NCBI GenBank assembly: GCA_016214125.1
Contig: JACRPC010000044.1
Span: forward strand, 1 to 64,000
Length of the DNA: 64,000 nt
Origin: Rhodospirillales bacterium
Lineage (GTDB): Bacteria; Pseudomonadota; Alphaproteobacteria; Rhodospirillales; WMHbin7
Direction: 5' to 3'
Part shown: piece after piece, positions 30,022-39,070 of the stretch
Position numbering within the stretch: position 1 is the stretch's first letter
Layout of the letters: every line of letters starts with the position of its first letter
Notes under the pieces: model-generated
Database searches by the model: none
The model's input: the letters and a program-made list of their open reading frames with translations, nothing else
What the model was told of the DNA's origin: nothing
Made by a program: the position numbers and the translations under genes

Positions 30022-30654
30022 CTAACGACGATGCAGCCACCACCCTTCCTCGTTAATAGAATAAACTGGGTCGTAATGAAGTATTTTGGTTGATTCGATA
30101 ACGTCGTTGATTTGGTTGTCGAGAATGAAAATACGCTCATCGAGATAGACGGCCAGGACGGCGTGGCCGGTTCCCAGATTGGTGTCGTTGACGGCCACGA
30201 TGCGCATCGCCGCCGGATCGAGCCCCAGCCTTTTCAACGTCATGTATTTGATGATGGCGTAGTCCTCGCAATCGCCCGACTTGGAGAGGAATTCGCCCGG
30301 GCTTTCCCAATAATCCTCGATGCCCCAATTCACACCGTCGAGTATGTAGGGATATTTGTTGAAAAATTGATTGACCGTCTTCAGAACGTCCGCCGCCTTT
30401 CGCCCCTGCAGCGGTTCAACCAAAGCCTGCCAGGTGGCGGCGTTGCAGCGATTCATCCCGATCTCGACGCAGGAGCGCTTGGTCTGGCCCGCTTCGCGCC
30501 GGGTGCGTTCCATCGCCTCCAGCCATTTCTTGAAGGCCGAGGAATCAGGCGAATGAATTTCCCGGGAATTGAAGAGCGGTAGCTCCTTCGCCCATGCGCT
30601 GGCGGCCAAAACCATCAGAACAAGACCGATCAGGAGGCGAAAGCAGGGAATCAT
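30022..30654 (-). CDS. LapG-like transglutaminase-type cysteine protease (BTLCP)
   Basis: The 210-residue protein carries a signal peptide (MIPCFRLLIG...ASAWA) and a bacterial transglutaminase-like cysteine proteinase domain. The triad is Cys129 in SGDCEDYAIIKY, His164 in GTGHAVLAVY and Asp179 in FILDNQ. In Pseudomonas, LapG cleaves the surface adhesin LapA near its N-terminus and is restrained by the c-di-GMP receptor LapD. Position upstream of, and on the same strand as, the giant adhesin supports the same role. No LapD is encoded in the window. The ATG at 30654 is chosen because it alone gives a clean signal peptide. Confidence 0.88.
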   Translation of the reverse strand: MIPCFRLLIGLVLMVLAASAWAKELPLFNSREIHSPDSSAFKKWLEAMERTRREAGQTKRSCVEIGMNRCNAATWQALVEPLQGRKAADVLKTVNQFFNKYPYILDGVNWGIEDYWESPGEFLSKSGDCEDYAIIKYMTLKRLGLDPAAMRIVAVNDTNLGTGHAVLAVYLDERIFILDNQINDVIESTKILHYDPVYSINEEGWWLHRR

Positions 30655-30682
30655 GAACCGATCTTGCGTTCGTCGGGAGGGA

Positions 30683-30698
30683 GATTGGCCTGCCAATC
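30683..30698. promoter_or_regulatory. Palindrome upstream of the lapG-like gene
   Basis: GATTGGC-CT-GCCAATC is a perfect dyad with 7-base arms, about 30 bases before the lapG-like start codon. It is a candidate operator; the regulator is unknown. Confidence 0.4.
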
Positions 30699-30974
30699 CC
30701 CATCCCGAGCGGGTTGTCGCCGAAAGCCATTTGATCCGATCGGGCTGGGCGTTGCAAGCCTTGGGCCCCGTCCGAGCGAGGATAACCCTTCGCTTCGAAA
30801 CCGCGCACCGGCGCAGGTCGCCGGAACATCTTATTGCAAGTGCGGCATAAGCATCGATAAGGGCGCGCGACCGAAATTCGATTTCATGCAAATCACCGAC
30901 CTTGATATCATGAAAGACTTTGAAAAATATAAAATAATTGGCAAGCATCAATTATACCGTTAAATCATGTTTAT

Positions 30975-30988
30975 TTGATATGAATCAA
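30975..30988. promoter_or_regulatory. FNR-type box (distal) upstream of ccoN
   Basis: TTGAT-ATGA-ATCAA matches the FNR/Anr consensus TTGAT-N4-ATCAA exactly. It lies about 155 bases before the ccoN start codon. cbb3 oxidase operons are classical targets of FNR/FixK-type regulators under low oxygen. Confidence 0.82.
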
Positions 30989-31035
30989 TGCGGACACCTT
31001 CGCATCTGCGGCAAATTAGCCCGCAGGTCCGACCA

Positions 31036-31049
31036 TTGACCATTGTCAA
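31036..31049. promoter_or_regulatory. FNR/FixK-type box (proximal) upstream of ccoN
   Basis: TTGAC-CATT-GTCAA is a perfect dyad fitting the TTGAY-N4-RTCAA pattern. Its centre lies about 95 bases before the ccoN start, a suitable place for activation of a promoter with a leader of moderate length. Confidence 0.8.
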
Positions 31050-31136
31050 TATATCGAATTCGGGCCAGAGTGACGGCGAACCTTAAGGAGCCAGGGACCA
31101 TCCGGAACCGGCTCCGGTCGAGATCAGGAGTATCGC

Positions 31137-32594
31137 ATGAGCCCATCCTCCCCCGCTTCGGCCATTCCCTATCAAGACGACGTGCTGCGCAAGTTCGTGC
31201 TGGCCGCCACCTTCTGGGGCGTCGTCGGCTTCCTGATGGGGGTGATCATCGCTTTGCAGCTAGCCTTCCCAGCCTTCAATCTCGATCTCGAATGGACGAG
31301 CTTCGGGCGGCTGCGCCCCGTCCACACCTCGGCGGTGATCTTCGCCTTCGGCGGCAACGTGCTGTTCGCCACCTCGCTGCATGTGGTCCAGCGGACCGGC
31401 CGCGCCGAATTGTTCGGCGGGCCCTATCTGGGTGGGTTCGTCTTCTGGAACTTCCAGATTTTCATCGTGCTGGCGGCCTTGTCCTACGTGCTGGGCCACA
31501 CCCAGGGCAAGGAATACGCCGAACCGGAATGGATCCTCGACCTTTACCTCACGGTCATCTGGGTGGTCTATCTGGTCGCCTTCGTCGGCACGCTCTACAA
31601 GCGCCAGGAACCGCACATCTACGTCGCCAACTGGTTCTTCCTGGCGATGATCGTCACCATCGCGCTCCTGCATCTGGGCAACAACATCGCGCTGCCGGTG
31701 TCGTTCCTGGGCATGAAGAGCTACAACGTCAACGCCGGCGTTCAAGACGCCATGACCCAGTGGTGGTACGGCCACAACGCGGTCGGCTTCTTCCTCACCG
31801 CCGGATTCCTGGGCATCATGTATTACTACGTGCCCAAGCGGGCCGAGCGGCCGGTCTATTCCTACCGGCTATCGATCGTCCATTTCTGGGCGCTGATCTT
31901 CCTCTACATCTGGGCCGGCCCGCACCATCTGCACTACACGGCCCTGCCCGACTGGGCGCAGACCCTGGGCATGACCTTCTCGGTCATGCTGTGGATGCCG
32001 TCCTGGGGCGGCATGATCAACGGCCTGATGACGCTGTCGGGCGCCTGGGACAAGCTGCGCACCGATCCGGTGATCCGCTTCCTGGTGGCCTCGATCGGCT
32101 TCTACGGCATGAGCACCTTCGAAGGCCCGGCGATGTCGGTCAAGGCGGTGAATTCGCTTTCGCACTACACCGACTGGACCATCGGCCACGTTCATTCCGG
32201 CGCCTTGGGCTGGGTGGCCTTCGTCTCCTTCGGCGCCCTTTACTATCTGGTGCCGGTGCTGTGGGGACGCCGCCAGCTCTATTCGATGCGGCTGGTAAGC
32301 TACCATTTCTGGATCGCCACCATCGGCATCGTCCTCTACATCACGGCGATGTGGATATCGGGCATCATGCAGGGCCTGATGTGGCGGTCTTACGATTCGC
32401 TGGGCTTCCTCCAATACTCGTTCATCGAGACGGTGGCGGCCATGCATCCCTACTACGTGATCCGCGCCTTCGGCGGCATCCTGTTCCTGCTGGGTGCCCT
32501 GATCATGGCCTACAACTTCTGGCGGACCATCAAGGGCGACGTGCGGGACGAAGTCCCCTACGACACCGCCGCCCCCGCCACGGCCCGCGCCTAA
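31137..32594 (+). CDS. ccoN: cbb3-type cytochrome c oxidase subunit I
   Basis: This is the catalytic haem-copper subunit reducing O2 in the inner membrane. The 485 residues form about twelve membrane segments. Metal-ligand regions seen include [28 protein letters not shown], the double-histidine [15 protein letters not shown], and [13 protein letters not shown] with [11 protein letters not shown]. An AGGAG ribosome-binding site precedes the ATG. It is first of ccoNOQP, which follow with gaps of 11 to 16 bases. Two FNR-type boxes upstream indicate induction at low oxygen. Confidence 0.98.
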   Translation: MSPSSPASAIPYQDDVLRKFVLAATFWGVVGFLMGVIIALQLAFPAFNLDLEWTSFGRLRPVHTSAVIFAFGGNVLFATSLHVVQRTGRAELFGGPYLGGFVFWNFQIFIVLAALSYVLGHTQGKEYAEPEWILDLYLTVIWVVYLVAFVGTLYKRQEPHIYVANWFFLAMIVTIALLHLGNNIALPVSFLGMKSYNVNAGVQDAMTQWWYGHNAVGFFLTAGFLGIMYYYVPKRAERPVYSYRLSIVHFWALIFLYIWAGPHHLHYTALPDWAQTLGMTFSVMLWMPSWGGMINGLMTLSGAWDKLRTDPVIRFLVASIGFYGMSTFEGPAMSVKAVNSLSHYTDWTIGHVHSGALGWVAFVSFGALYYLVPVLWGRRQLYSMRLVSYHFWIATIGIVLYITAMWISGIMQGLMWRSYDSLGFLQYSFIETVAAMHPYYVIRAFGGILFLLGALIMAYNFWRTIKGDVRDEVPYDTAAPATARA

Positions 32595-32605
32595 GGAGGA
32601 CCCGC

Positions 32606-33325
32606 ATGTTCAGTCACAAGATTTTCGAGACCAACACGCTGGTCCTCATCGTCGGCATCGTCATCACGGTGGCGATCGGCGGCCTGGTCGAGATCGTTCC
32701 CCTGTTCACGCTGGAAAGCACCATCGAGAAGGTGCAAGGCATGCGGCCCTATTCGCCGCTGGAGCTGGCGGGGCGCAATCTTTACCTCCGCGAGGGCTGC
32801 TACAACTGCCACAGCCAGATGATCCGGCCCTTCCGCGACGAGGTCGAGCGCTACGGCCATTACAGCCTGGCGGCGGAAAGCGTTTACGATCATCCCTTCC
32901 AGTGGGGCTCGAAGCGCACCGGTCCCGATCTGGCCCGCGCCGGCGGCAAATATTCGAACGAATGGCATAAGGCGCATCTGATCAATCCGCGCGACGTGGT
33001 CAAGCAATCGATCATGCCGGGCTACAAGCATCTGATGCGGCCCTTGGCGTATGACGACATCACCGACCATCTGAAGGCGTTGCGCGTGGTGGGCGTGCCC
33101 TATTCCGACGAGCAGATCGCCAACGCCAAGGCCGACCTGGAAGCCCAGGCCAAGGGCGGCGACGCGGCCAAGCCGGTCGAGGCCCGTTACCCCAAGGCCA
33201 AGATCGGCGATTTCGACGGCCAGCCCGACCGCGTCTCCGAGATGGACGCCATGATCGCCTATCTCCAGATGCTGGGCACGCTGGTCGATTTCCAGAAGTT
33301 CAAACCCGAATTGGCGCATCGCTAG
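32606..33325 (+). CDS. ccoO: cbb3-type cytochrome c oxidase subunit II (mono-haem cytochrome c)
   Basis: This membrane-anchored mono-haem subunit has 239 residues. The N-terminal anchor is [27 protein letters not shown], and the haem c site CYNCH sits in [32 protein letters not shown] and the axial methionine region SIMPGYKHL are typical of CcoO. AAGGAGGA directly upstream of the ATG is a strong ribosome-binding site, 11 bases after the ccoN stop. Confidence 0.97.
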   Translation: MFSHKIFETNTLVLIVGIVITVAIGGLVEIVPLFTLESTIEKVQGMRPYSPLELAGRNLYLREGCYNCHSQMIRPFRDEVERYGHYSLAAESVYDHPFQWGSKRTGPDLARAGGKYSNEWHKAHLINPRDVVKQSIMPGYKHLMRPLAYDDITDHLKALRVVGVPYSDEQIANAKADLEAQAKGGDAAKPVEARYPKAKIGDFDGQPDRVSEMDAMIAYLQMLGTLVDFQKFKPELAHR

Positions 33326-33340
33326 AAGGAGGGACGGACC

Positions 33341-33484
33341 ATGGACGACCTCATCGCCAACGCGCGCTCGCTGTGGACGGTCTGGATGTTCGGACTGTTC
33401 GTGGCGATCGTCGTCTGGGCCTTCTGGCCGAAGAACCGCAAGCGGCTCGAGGCGCACGCCTCGATCCCGCTCAAGAACGATTGA
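33341..33484 (+). CDS. ccoQ: cbb3-type oxidase subunit CcoQ
   Basis: The 47-residue single-span protein reads MDDLIANARSLWTVWMFG at its start, has one membrane helix (about 11-28, ending VVWAFWP) and a basic tail KNRKRLEAHASIP. CcoQ subunits stabilise the CcoNO-CcoP complex. GAAGGAGGG precedes the ATG. Position between ccoO and ccoP, with size and composition, makes the identity secure. Confidence 0.93.
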   Translation: MDDLIANARSLWTVWMFGLFVAIVVWAFWPKNRKRLEAHASIPLKND

Positions 33485-33500
33485 GTAAGGAGCGCTGACC

Positions 33501-34355
33501 ATGGCGAACGTCGAAAGAGATCCGATCTCGGGTCAGATGACCACCGGCCACGAATGGGACGGCATCAAGGAACTGAACACGCCCCTGCCTCGCTGGTGGG
33601 TCTATATCTTTTGGGCCACCATCGTCTGGTCGGTGGGCTATTGGATCGTCTATCCCGCTTGGCCGACGCTGTCCGGCCACACCAAGGGCCTATGGAACTA
33701 CAGTTCGCGCGCCGAACTGGCGGCCGAAATGAAAATGGTCGCCGCCGACCGTCAGGCTTGGCTGGCCAAGATCAAGGACCTCTCGGCGGCGGAAATCGAG
33801 AAGAATCCGGACCTGCTGCGCTACGCCATGGCCGGCGGCAAATCGGCCTTCGGCGAGAACTGCCAGCCCTGCCACGGTGCCGGCGGCGCCGGGGCGCCGG
33901 GCTACCCGGCCTTGGGCGACGACGAATGGATCTGGGGCGGCTCGCTCGCGGCCATCGAGCAGACCATCGCCCATGGCGTGCGGGCCGAGGATTCCCAGAC
34001 CCGGATTTCGGAAATGCCCAAATTCTCCGACAGCCTGAAGGCGCCCGAGATCGACGCCCTGGCCGACTATCTGGTCGCGCTGGCCTCCCGCAAGGCGGCC
34101 GAGACGATGCCGGGCGCCAAGCTGTTCGCCGAGAATTGCGTCGCCTGCCATGGCGAAAAGGGCGAGGGCAACCGCGATCTGGGGGCGCCGCGCCTCGACA
34201 ACGCACTTTGGCTCTATTCGGGCGACAAAGCCCAGATCGTAGCCCAGATCGCTACCCCCAAGCACGGCGTCATGCCGGCCTGGAGTGGCCGTCTCGACGC
34301 CGCGACCATCAAGCAGTTGGCCATTTACGTCCACAAGCTGGGCGGCGGCGAGTAA
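33501..34355 (+). CDS. ccoP: cbb3-type cytochrome c oxidase subunit III (di-haem cytochrome c)
   Basis: This 284-residue membrane-anchored subunit passes electrons from soluble cytochrome c to CcoO/CcoN. A conserved N-terminus (HEWDGIKELNTPLPRWWVYIFWATIVWSVGYW) gives the membrane anchor. Two haem c motifs follow, CQPCH near residue 120 and CVACH near 215, each with downstream Met-containing segments (ISEMPKF, HGVMPAW). AAGGAG lies before the ATG. A strong hairpin follows the stop, so the ccoNOQP transcript probably ends there. Confidence 0.97.
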   Translation: MANVERDPISGQMTTGHEWDGIKELNTPLPRWWVYIFWATIVWSVGYWIVYPAWPTLSGHTKGLWNYSSRAELAAEMKMVAADRQAWLAKIKDLSAAEIEKNPDLLRYAMAGGKSAFGENCQPCHGAGGAGAPGYPALGDDEWIWGGSLAAIEQTIAHGVRAEDSQTRISEMPKFSDSLKAPEIDALADYLVALASRKAAETMPGAKLFAENCVACHGEKGEGNRDLGAPRLDNALWLYSGDKAQIVAQIATPKHGVMPAWSGRLDAATIKQLAIYVHKLGGGE

Positions 34356-34371
34356 GCGTATTTTTCGACGG

Positions 34372-34410
34372 GACCGCCCGGCCTTTGAGGCCCGGCGGTC
34401 TCCGTTCTTT
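34372..34410 (+). terminator. Rho-independent-type terminator after ccoNOQP
   Basis: A stem of 12-base arms (GACCGCCCGGCC and GGCCCGGCGGTC, one mismatch) around a short loop spans 34372-34400 and is followed by T-rich TCCGTTCTTTC. It separates ccoNOQP from ccoG. Confidence 0.75.
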
Positions 34411-34481
34411 CGTCGAATTCGTTTGTTCCGTTAGTTAAGGATATACTAATATAATAATCGGGATCGAATGCTGAAGGGCCA

Positions 34482-36017
34482 ATGCCGATGACGGACCTCT
34501 CGCCCCGCCGCCTTCCCGATCCCGAGGAAGCCGCCAAGCTCTCGACGCCCTTAACGAGCCGAGGAGCGATGACCAGTTCCGCCCAGCCGCCGAAGAAAGC
34601 CGGTTTCGCCGACGGGCTCTACGCCCGCTACGTCAAGCCCTATCCGCGTCTGGTGTCCGGCACCTTTCGGCGGTTTAAATGGATCACCCTCTTCGTGCTG
34701 CTGGGCATCTATTACCTGGCCCCCTTCCTGCGCTGGGATCGCGGGCCGGGAGCGCCCGACCAGGCGATCCTGATCGACATGCCCGCCAGGCGTGCCTATT
34801 TCTTCTTCATCGAGATTTGGCCGCAAGAGGTTTACTACCTCACCGGCATTCTGATCGTGGCGGCGATCGTGCTCTTTGCCGCCACCTCGCTGTTCGGCCG
34901 GGTCTGGTGCGGCTTCGCCTGCTTCCAAACCGTGTGGACCGATCTTTTCCTTTGGGTCGAGGCCAAGATCGAGGGCGATCGTACGGCGCGCATGCAGCTC
35001 GACCGGGCGCCCTGGACCGTCGCCAAGCTCGGCAAGAAGATCGTCAAGCACCTGACCTTCATCCTGATCGGATTTTTCACCGGCGGCGCCTGGGTGATGT
35101 ATTTCAACGACGCGCCCACGGTGATCGGCGAATTAGCGACCTTCAGCGCCGGCCCCTGGACCACCACCTTCTTCTTCCTCTTCACCTTCACCACCTACAT
35201 CATGGCCGGCTGGGCCCGCGAACAGGCCTGCATCTACATGTGCCCTTACGCCCGTTTCCAGGGCGCGATGCTGGACGAGGATTCGCTCATCATCACCTAC
35301 GAGGCCTGGCGGGGCGAACCCCGGGCGCCGGTGGCCAAGGGCCAAACCGATTTCGCGGGCCGCGGCCATTGCGTCGATTGCCGTGCCTGCGTCCAGGTTT
35401 GCCCGACCGGCATCGACATCCGCAAGGGCTCGCAGCTTGAATGCATCAATTGCGGGCTCTGCGTCGATGCCTGCAACGCCGTGATGGACCGCTTCAAGCT
35501 GCCCCGGGGCTTGATCCGCTACGATTCGATTGCCGCCCAGGCGGCACGCGCCGCCAAGAGGCCCGGCAAGACCCGCTTCCTGCGTCCGCGCACCTTCATC
35601 TACGCCCTGGTGCTGGCGGCGGTGGGCGGCGTCATGATCGCCTCCCTCGCCACCCGCGACCGATTGGGTTTGAACGTCATCCACGAACGCAGCCCGCTGT
35701 TCGTAAGGCTTTCCGACGGCTCGGTGCGCAACAGCTACACGCTGAAGACCCTCAACATGCTGCGCCAGGAACGCCGGCTCGAATTTGCCGTCGAGGGCAT
35801 CGCGCCGAGCCAGGTGACGATCGTCGGCCAGGAGGCCGAAGGCGCTCGGGCCAAGCTCGTGGTGGGAGCCGATCGGGTGGGCGAGTTCCGCCTCTTCCTC
35901 ACCCTTCCTGCCGATCGGGTGCCCAAGGGCTCGGCGCCGATCACGCTTCGAATCACCGATCCCCAAACCGGCGAAGAGGCCCGCGCGCGCGACATTTTCG
36001 CCGGACCGGAGCGCTGA
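34482..36017 (+). CDS. ccoG: CcoG, cbb3 oxidase assembly iron-sulfur membrane protein (FixG/RdxA)
   Basis: CcoG takes part in copper handling (cupric reduction) during cbb3 oxidase assembly. The protein has five to six membrane segments (KWITLFVLLGIYYLAPFLRW, CGFACFQTVWTDLF, and the CIYMCPYARFQGAMLD region), two [4Fe-4S] motifs CVDCRACVQVCP and CINCGLCVDACN, and a C-terminal periplasmic Ig-like domain. The start is ATG 34482 or 34488. It opens the ccoGHIS assembly operon; ccoH follows after three bases. The AT-rich leader at 34420-34470 probably holds its promoter. Confidence 0.97.
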   Translation: MPMTDLSPRRLPDPEEAAKLSTPLTSRGAMTSSAQPPKKAGFADGLYARYVKPYPRLVSGTFRRFKWITLFVLLGIYYLAPFLRWDRGPGAPDQAILIDMPARRAYFFFIEIWPQEVYYLTGILIVAAIVLFAATSLFGRVWCGFACFQTVWTDLFLWVEAKIEGDRTARMQLDRAPWTVAKLGKKIVKHLTFILIGFFTGGAWVMYFNDAPTVIGELATFSAGPWTTTFFFLFTFTTYIMAGWAREQACIYMCPYARFQGAMLDEDSLIITYEAWRGEPRAPVAKGQTDFAGRGHCVDCRACVQVCPTGIDIRKGSQLECINCGLCVDACNAVMDRFKLPRGLIRYDSIAAQAARAAKRPGKTRFLRPRTFIYALVLAAVGGVMIASLATRDRLGLNVIHERSPLFVRLSDGSVRNSYTLKTLNMLRQERRLEFAVEGIAPSQVTIVGQEAEGARAKLVVGADRVGEFRLFLTLPADRVPKGSAPITLRITDPQTGEEARARDIFAGPER

Positions 36018-36020
36018 GCG

Positions 36021-36506
36021 ATGAACGCCTCGGTTCGTCCGCGCGGCTGGTGGTATCCCTGGATCTTCGTTGGCGGCTTTGCCGTGGTGGTGCTGGTGAA
36101 CGGCATCATGATCTGGTTCGCCACCACCACCTTCACCGGCCTGGAAACCGAACGCGCTTACGAAAAGGGTCTGGCCTACAACCGCGCCATCGACGAGGCC
36201 CGCGCCCAGGCCGAACGCGGCTGGACGGTCGAGACGATCGTCGAGCCGGCGGACGGGCGCGGCATCCGGTTGGGTGCCCGTTTCGCCGACCGCGAAGGCA
36301 AGCCGATTGACGCGCTGGCGGTTGAAGGCCGGCTGATCCGCCCCACCCAATCGGGCCACGACCGGAGTTTTGCGATGAGCGGCCTGGGCGATGGACGCTA
36401 CGAAGCAAGGGTCGCGCCCGACCTGCCCGGCCTTTGGGAATTCCAGGTCATCGCGCGGAAGGGCGACGTCCGGCACCAGACCAGCCGGCGCATCCAGATT
36501 CCCTGA
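36021..36506 (+). CDS. ccoH: CcoH/FixH family cbb3 oxidase assembly protein
   Basis: This 161-residue single-span protein belongs to the FixH family. The membrane segment RGWWYPWIFVGGFAVVVLVNGIMIWFA is followed by the typical FTGLETERAYEKGLAYNRAIDEA block and a periplasmic beta-rich domain (LADGRYEARVAPDLPGLWEF-like). FixH/CcoH is needed for stable cbb3 oxidase assembly. It lies between ccoG and ccoI with tight spacing. Confidence 0.95.
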   Translation: MNASVRPRGWWYPWIFVGGFAVVVLVNGIMIWFATTTFTGLETERAYEKGLAYNRAIDEARAQAERGWTVETIVEPADGRGIRLGARFADREGKPIDALAVEGRLIRPTQSGHDRSFAMSGLGDGRYEARVAPDLPGLWEFQVIARKGDVRHQTSRRIQIP

Positions 36507-36507
36507 C

Positions 36508-38841
36508 ATGAAAGCCTGCCGGCATTGCGGTGGCCCGCTTGGCTCCGAGGCAGGCGACGGGTTTTGCTGTTCCGGCTGCCGGGCGGCTTTTGACCTCGTT
36601 CACGGTCTGGGGCTCGACGAGTATTACCGCCGCCGCACCCTCGATCCCAACCTGCCTTTGCTCAAGCCCGAGACCGACGCCTTTCAGCAGCGCGATTTCG
36701 CCGCCTACGCCCAACCACGAGCCGACGGCACCCGGGTTCTTCATCTCATGGTCGAGGGGTTGCATTGCGCCGCCTGCGTCTGGCTGATCGAATCGGTGCT
36801 GGCCCATCAGGCGGGCGTCGTCGCGGCCCGGCTCAACATGACGACCCGGCGGCTGGTGCTCGCCTGGCGGCCCGGCGAAACCGACGCCGAAACGCTGGTC
36901 GGCACCGTTGCCGCGCTTGGCTACCGCCTGGTTCCCTACGATCCCCAGCGCCTGGCGCAAGCTCAGGCCAGGGATGAACGAGACCTTCTGAAGGCGATGG
37001 CGGTGGCGGGCTTCGCCGCCGGCAACGTCATGCTGCTTTCGGTCTCGGTCTGGGCTGGCCACGAGCAGGGTATGGGGGAGGCGACGCGCGGCCTGATGCA
37101 TTGGCTGTCGGCACTCATCGCCCTTCCGGCCATCGCCTATGCCGGGCGGCCCTTCTTCCGTTCCGCCTTCTCCGCCCTTCGGGCGGGCCGGACCAACATG
37201 GACGTGCCGATCAGCATCGGCGTTCTGCTCACCGCCCTCATGAGTCTGGCCGAAACCATGCGGGGCGGACCGCACGCCTATTTTGATTCGGCGATCACGC
37301 TGCTCTTCTTTCTGCTCATTGGCCGCTATCTCGACGGCCGGGCACGCGGCCGGGCGCGCGGCGCCGCCGAGCATCTGCTGGCCTTGGCCGCCCGCCCGGT
37401 GACGGTGATCGAGGCCGACGGCCGCCTTCGCCTATGCCCGCCCGACCAGGTTCCCCCCGAGGCTCGGGTGCTGGTGGCCATGGGCGAACGGATCGGTGTC
37501 GATGGCGTGGTCACCGATGGCCATTCCGATCTCGACACCAGCCTGGTCACCGGCGAAAGCACGCCCCGCGCCGTCGGGCCGGACGATCCGGTCTTCGCCG
37601 GCACCCTCAATTTGTCGGCGCCGCTTTGGCTGCGCGCCACCGCCACGGCGGACAACACCTTGTTGGCGGAAATCGTCCGCCTGATGGAAGCGGCCGAGCA
37701 AGGCCGCGCCCGCTTCACCGCGCTGGCCGATCGGGTGGCGCGGCTCTACGCGCCGGTGGTGCACAGCGCCGCGCTCCTTACCTTTCTGGGCTGGGTGGTC
37801 CTGGGTGGGCTCGATTGGCGCCTGGCGCTCTTGAACGCGGTCGCGGTGCTGATCGTCACCTGCCCCTGCGCGCTCGCCCTGGCGGTGCCGGCGGTGCAGG
37901 TGATCGCCTGCGGCCGGCTTCTCGGACGCGGCATCTTGGTCAAGTCGCCCACCGCTCTGGAGCGTCTGGCCCGGGCCGATCACGCGGTCTTGGACAAGAC
38001 CGGCACCCTCACGCTCGGCCGGCCGGACCTGAAGCCCGGAGATTGGACGCCGGACGATCTGGCCCAGGCGGCCCGCCTCGCCCAATCGAGCCGCCATCCG
38101 CTGGCCCGCGCCCTGGTGCGGGCCGCTCCCCATGTTGCGCCCCTTACGGGGGTGACCGAACTCCCCGGCCAAGGCCTGGCCTGGCAGGATTGGCGGCTGG
38201 GACGGCGGGCCTGGGCCGCCCCCGATCAATCGGCGTCCGATGCCCTGGGCCCCGAAATGTGGCTGGCCGGTCCTGGCCGGGCTCCGACGCGCTTCGCCTT
38301 TGCCGATCCCTTGCGCCCCGATGCTGCCCCCACGGCAGCCGGGCTCACCCAGCGGGGGCTGGCGGTGGAAGTTCTGTCGGGCGACCGGCCGGAAACGGTG
38401 GCCGAGGCGGCCCGCGAGGCCGGCATTGCCCTCTGGCGGGCCGAACAGAGCCCCGCCGACAAGGCCGCCCGTCTGGCCGAGCTCAAGGCCCAAGGCAAGC
38501 ACACGCTGATGATCGGCGACGGGTTGAACGATGCCCCGGCCCTGGCCGGCGCCGACGTTTCGCTTTCGCCGGCCACCGCGGTCGATGCCAGCCAGACCGC
38601 GGCCGACGTGATTTTTCAAGGAGAGCGGCTGGAACCGGTCCTGGAAGCGCTCGATGTGGCCCGCCAAGCCGACCGGCTGATCCGGCAAAATCTCGGTCTG
38701 GCGCTGGTCTACAATATGCTGGCGGTGCCTTTGGCGGTGGGTGGGTTTGTTACGCCCCTCGTCGCCGCAATTGCCATGTCGTCCTCGTCTTTGCTAGTTA
38801 TCGTGAACGCGCTGCGCTTGGCCGGAACGGCTCGGTCGTGA
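36508..38841 (+). CDS. ccoI: Copper-translocating P1B-type ATPase of cbb3 assembly
   Basis: CcoI exports copper for insertion into the binuclear centre of cbb3 oxidase. The ATG one base after the ccoH stop gives 777 residues. An N-terminal Cys-rich segment (CRHCGG, FCCSGC) and a heavy-metal-associated domain with the GLHCAACVWLIE motif are followed by the transmembrane CPC (TCPCALALAVPA), phosphorylation site DKTGTLT, SRHPLARAL and hinge GDGLNDAPALAGADV. A longer upstream frame exists but lacks the conserved N-terminus. Confidence 0.97.
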   Translation: MKACRHCGGPLGSEAGDGFCCSGCRAAFDLVHGLGLDEYYRRRTLDPNLPLLKPETDAFQQRDFAAYAQPRADGTRVLHLMVEGLHCAACVWLIESVLAHQAGVVAARLNMTTRRLVLAWRPGETDAETLVGTVAALGYRLVPYDPQRLAQAQARDERDLLKAMAVAGFAAGNVMLLSVSVWAGHEQGMGEATRGLMHWLSALIALPAIAYAGRPFFRSAFSALRAGRTNMDVPISIGVLLTALMSLAETMRGGPHAYFDSAITLLFFLLIGRYLDGRARGRARGAAEHLLALAARPVTVIEADGRLRLCPPDQVPPEARVLVAMGERIGVDGVVTDGHSDLDTSLVTGESTPRAVGPDDPVFAGTLNLSAPLWLRATATADNTLLAEIVRLMEAAEQGRARFTALADRVARLYAPVVHSAALLTFLGWVVLGGLDWRLALLNAVAVLIVTCPCALALAVPAVQVIACGRLLGRGILVKSPTALERLARADHAVLDKTGTLTLGRPDLKPGDWTPDDLAQAARLAQSSRHPLARALVRAAPHVAPLTGVTELPGQGLAWQDWRLGRRAWAAPDQSASDALGPEMWLAGPGRAPTRFAFADPLRPDAAPTAAGLTQRGLAVEVLSGDRPETVAEAAREAGIALWRAEQSPADKAARLAELKAQGKHTLMIGDGLNDAPALAGADVSLSPATAVDASQTAADVIFQGERLEPVLEALDVARQADRLIRQNLGLALVYNMLAVPLAVGGFVTPLVAAIAMSSSSLLVIVNALRLAGTARS

Positions 38842-38875
38842 GCCGGCCCGGTGTGCGTCGACCCGGGAGACCCTG

Positions 38876-39070
38876 GTGACCAATCTTCTAGTGCTCATTC
38901 CCATCGCCCTTCTGCTCGGCCTAGCCGGGCTGGTGGCGTTTCTGTGGGCGCTGCGCTCGGGCCAATTCGACGATCTCGACGGCGCCGCGCACCGCATCTT
39001 GTTCGACGACGAGCCTACCCCCCCCGAACCAGGACCCGGCCGAAAGGCCGGCTCGGCCGACCCGCATTAA
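38876..39070 (+). CDS. ccoS: CcoS, cbb3 oxidase maturation protein
   Basis: This 64-residue single-span protein starts at GTG 38876, preceded by CGGGAGA. The membrane segment LLVLIPIALLLGLAGLVAFLWAL leads into SGQFDDLDGAAHRILFDDE, the diagnostic CcoS motif. CcoS is needed for cofactor insertion into cbb3 oxidase. Its stop overlaps that of the convergent TauE/SafE gene by four bases. Confidence 0.95.
   Translation: MTNLLVLIPIALLLGLAGLVAFLWALRSGQFDDLDGAAHRILFDDEPTPPEPGPGRKAGSADPH

Larger units (their letters stand above)
30655..31136. promoter_or_regulatory. Divergent regulatory region between the lapG-like gene and ccoN
   Basis: The 482-base gap has no convincing gene. It holds a palindrome near the lapG-like start (30683-30698), an AT-rich stretch at about 30900-31000, and two FNR/FixK-type dyads nearer ccoN (30975 and 31036). 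Short frames here have no recognisable content. Confidence 0.7.

Noticed and set aside
30569-30963. Short plus-strand frames in the gap before ccoN
   Set aside because: They run partly antisense to the lapG-like gene, have no ribosome-binding site and no recognisable content; regulatory dyads better explain the region.
31043-32605. 760-codon frame that begins before ccoN and ends as CcoO
   Set aside because: Its first two thirds are a frame-shifted reading of ccoN. Only the part from 32606, after AAGGAGGA, is CcoO, so there is no fusion.
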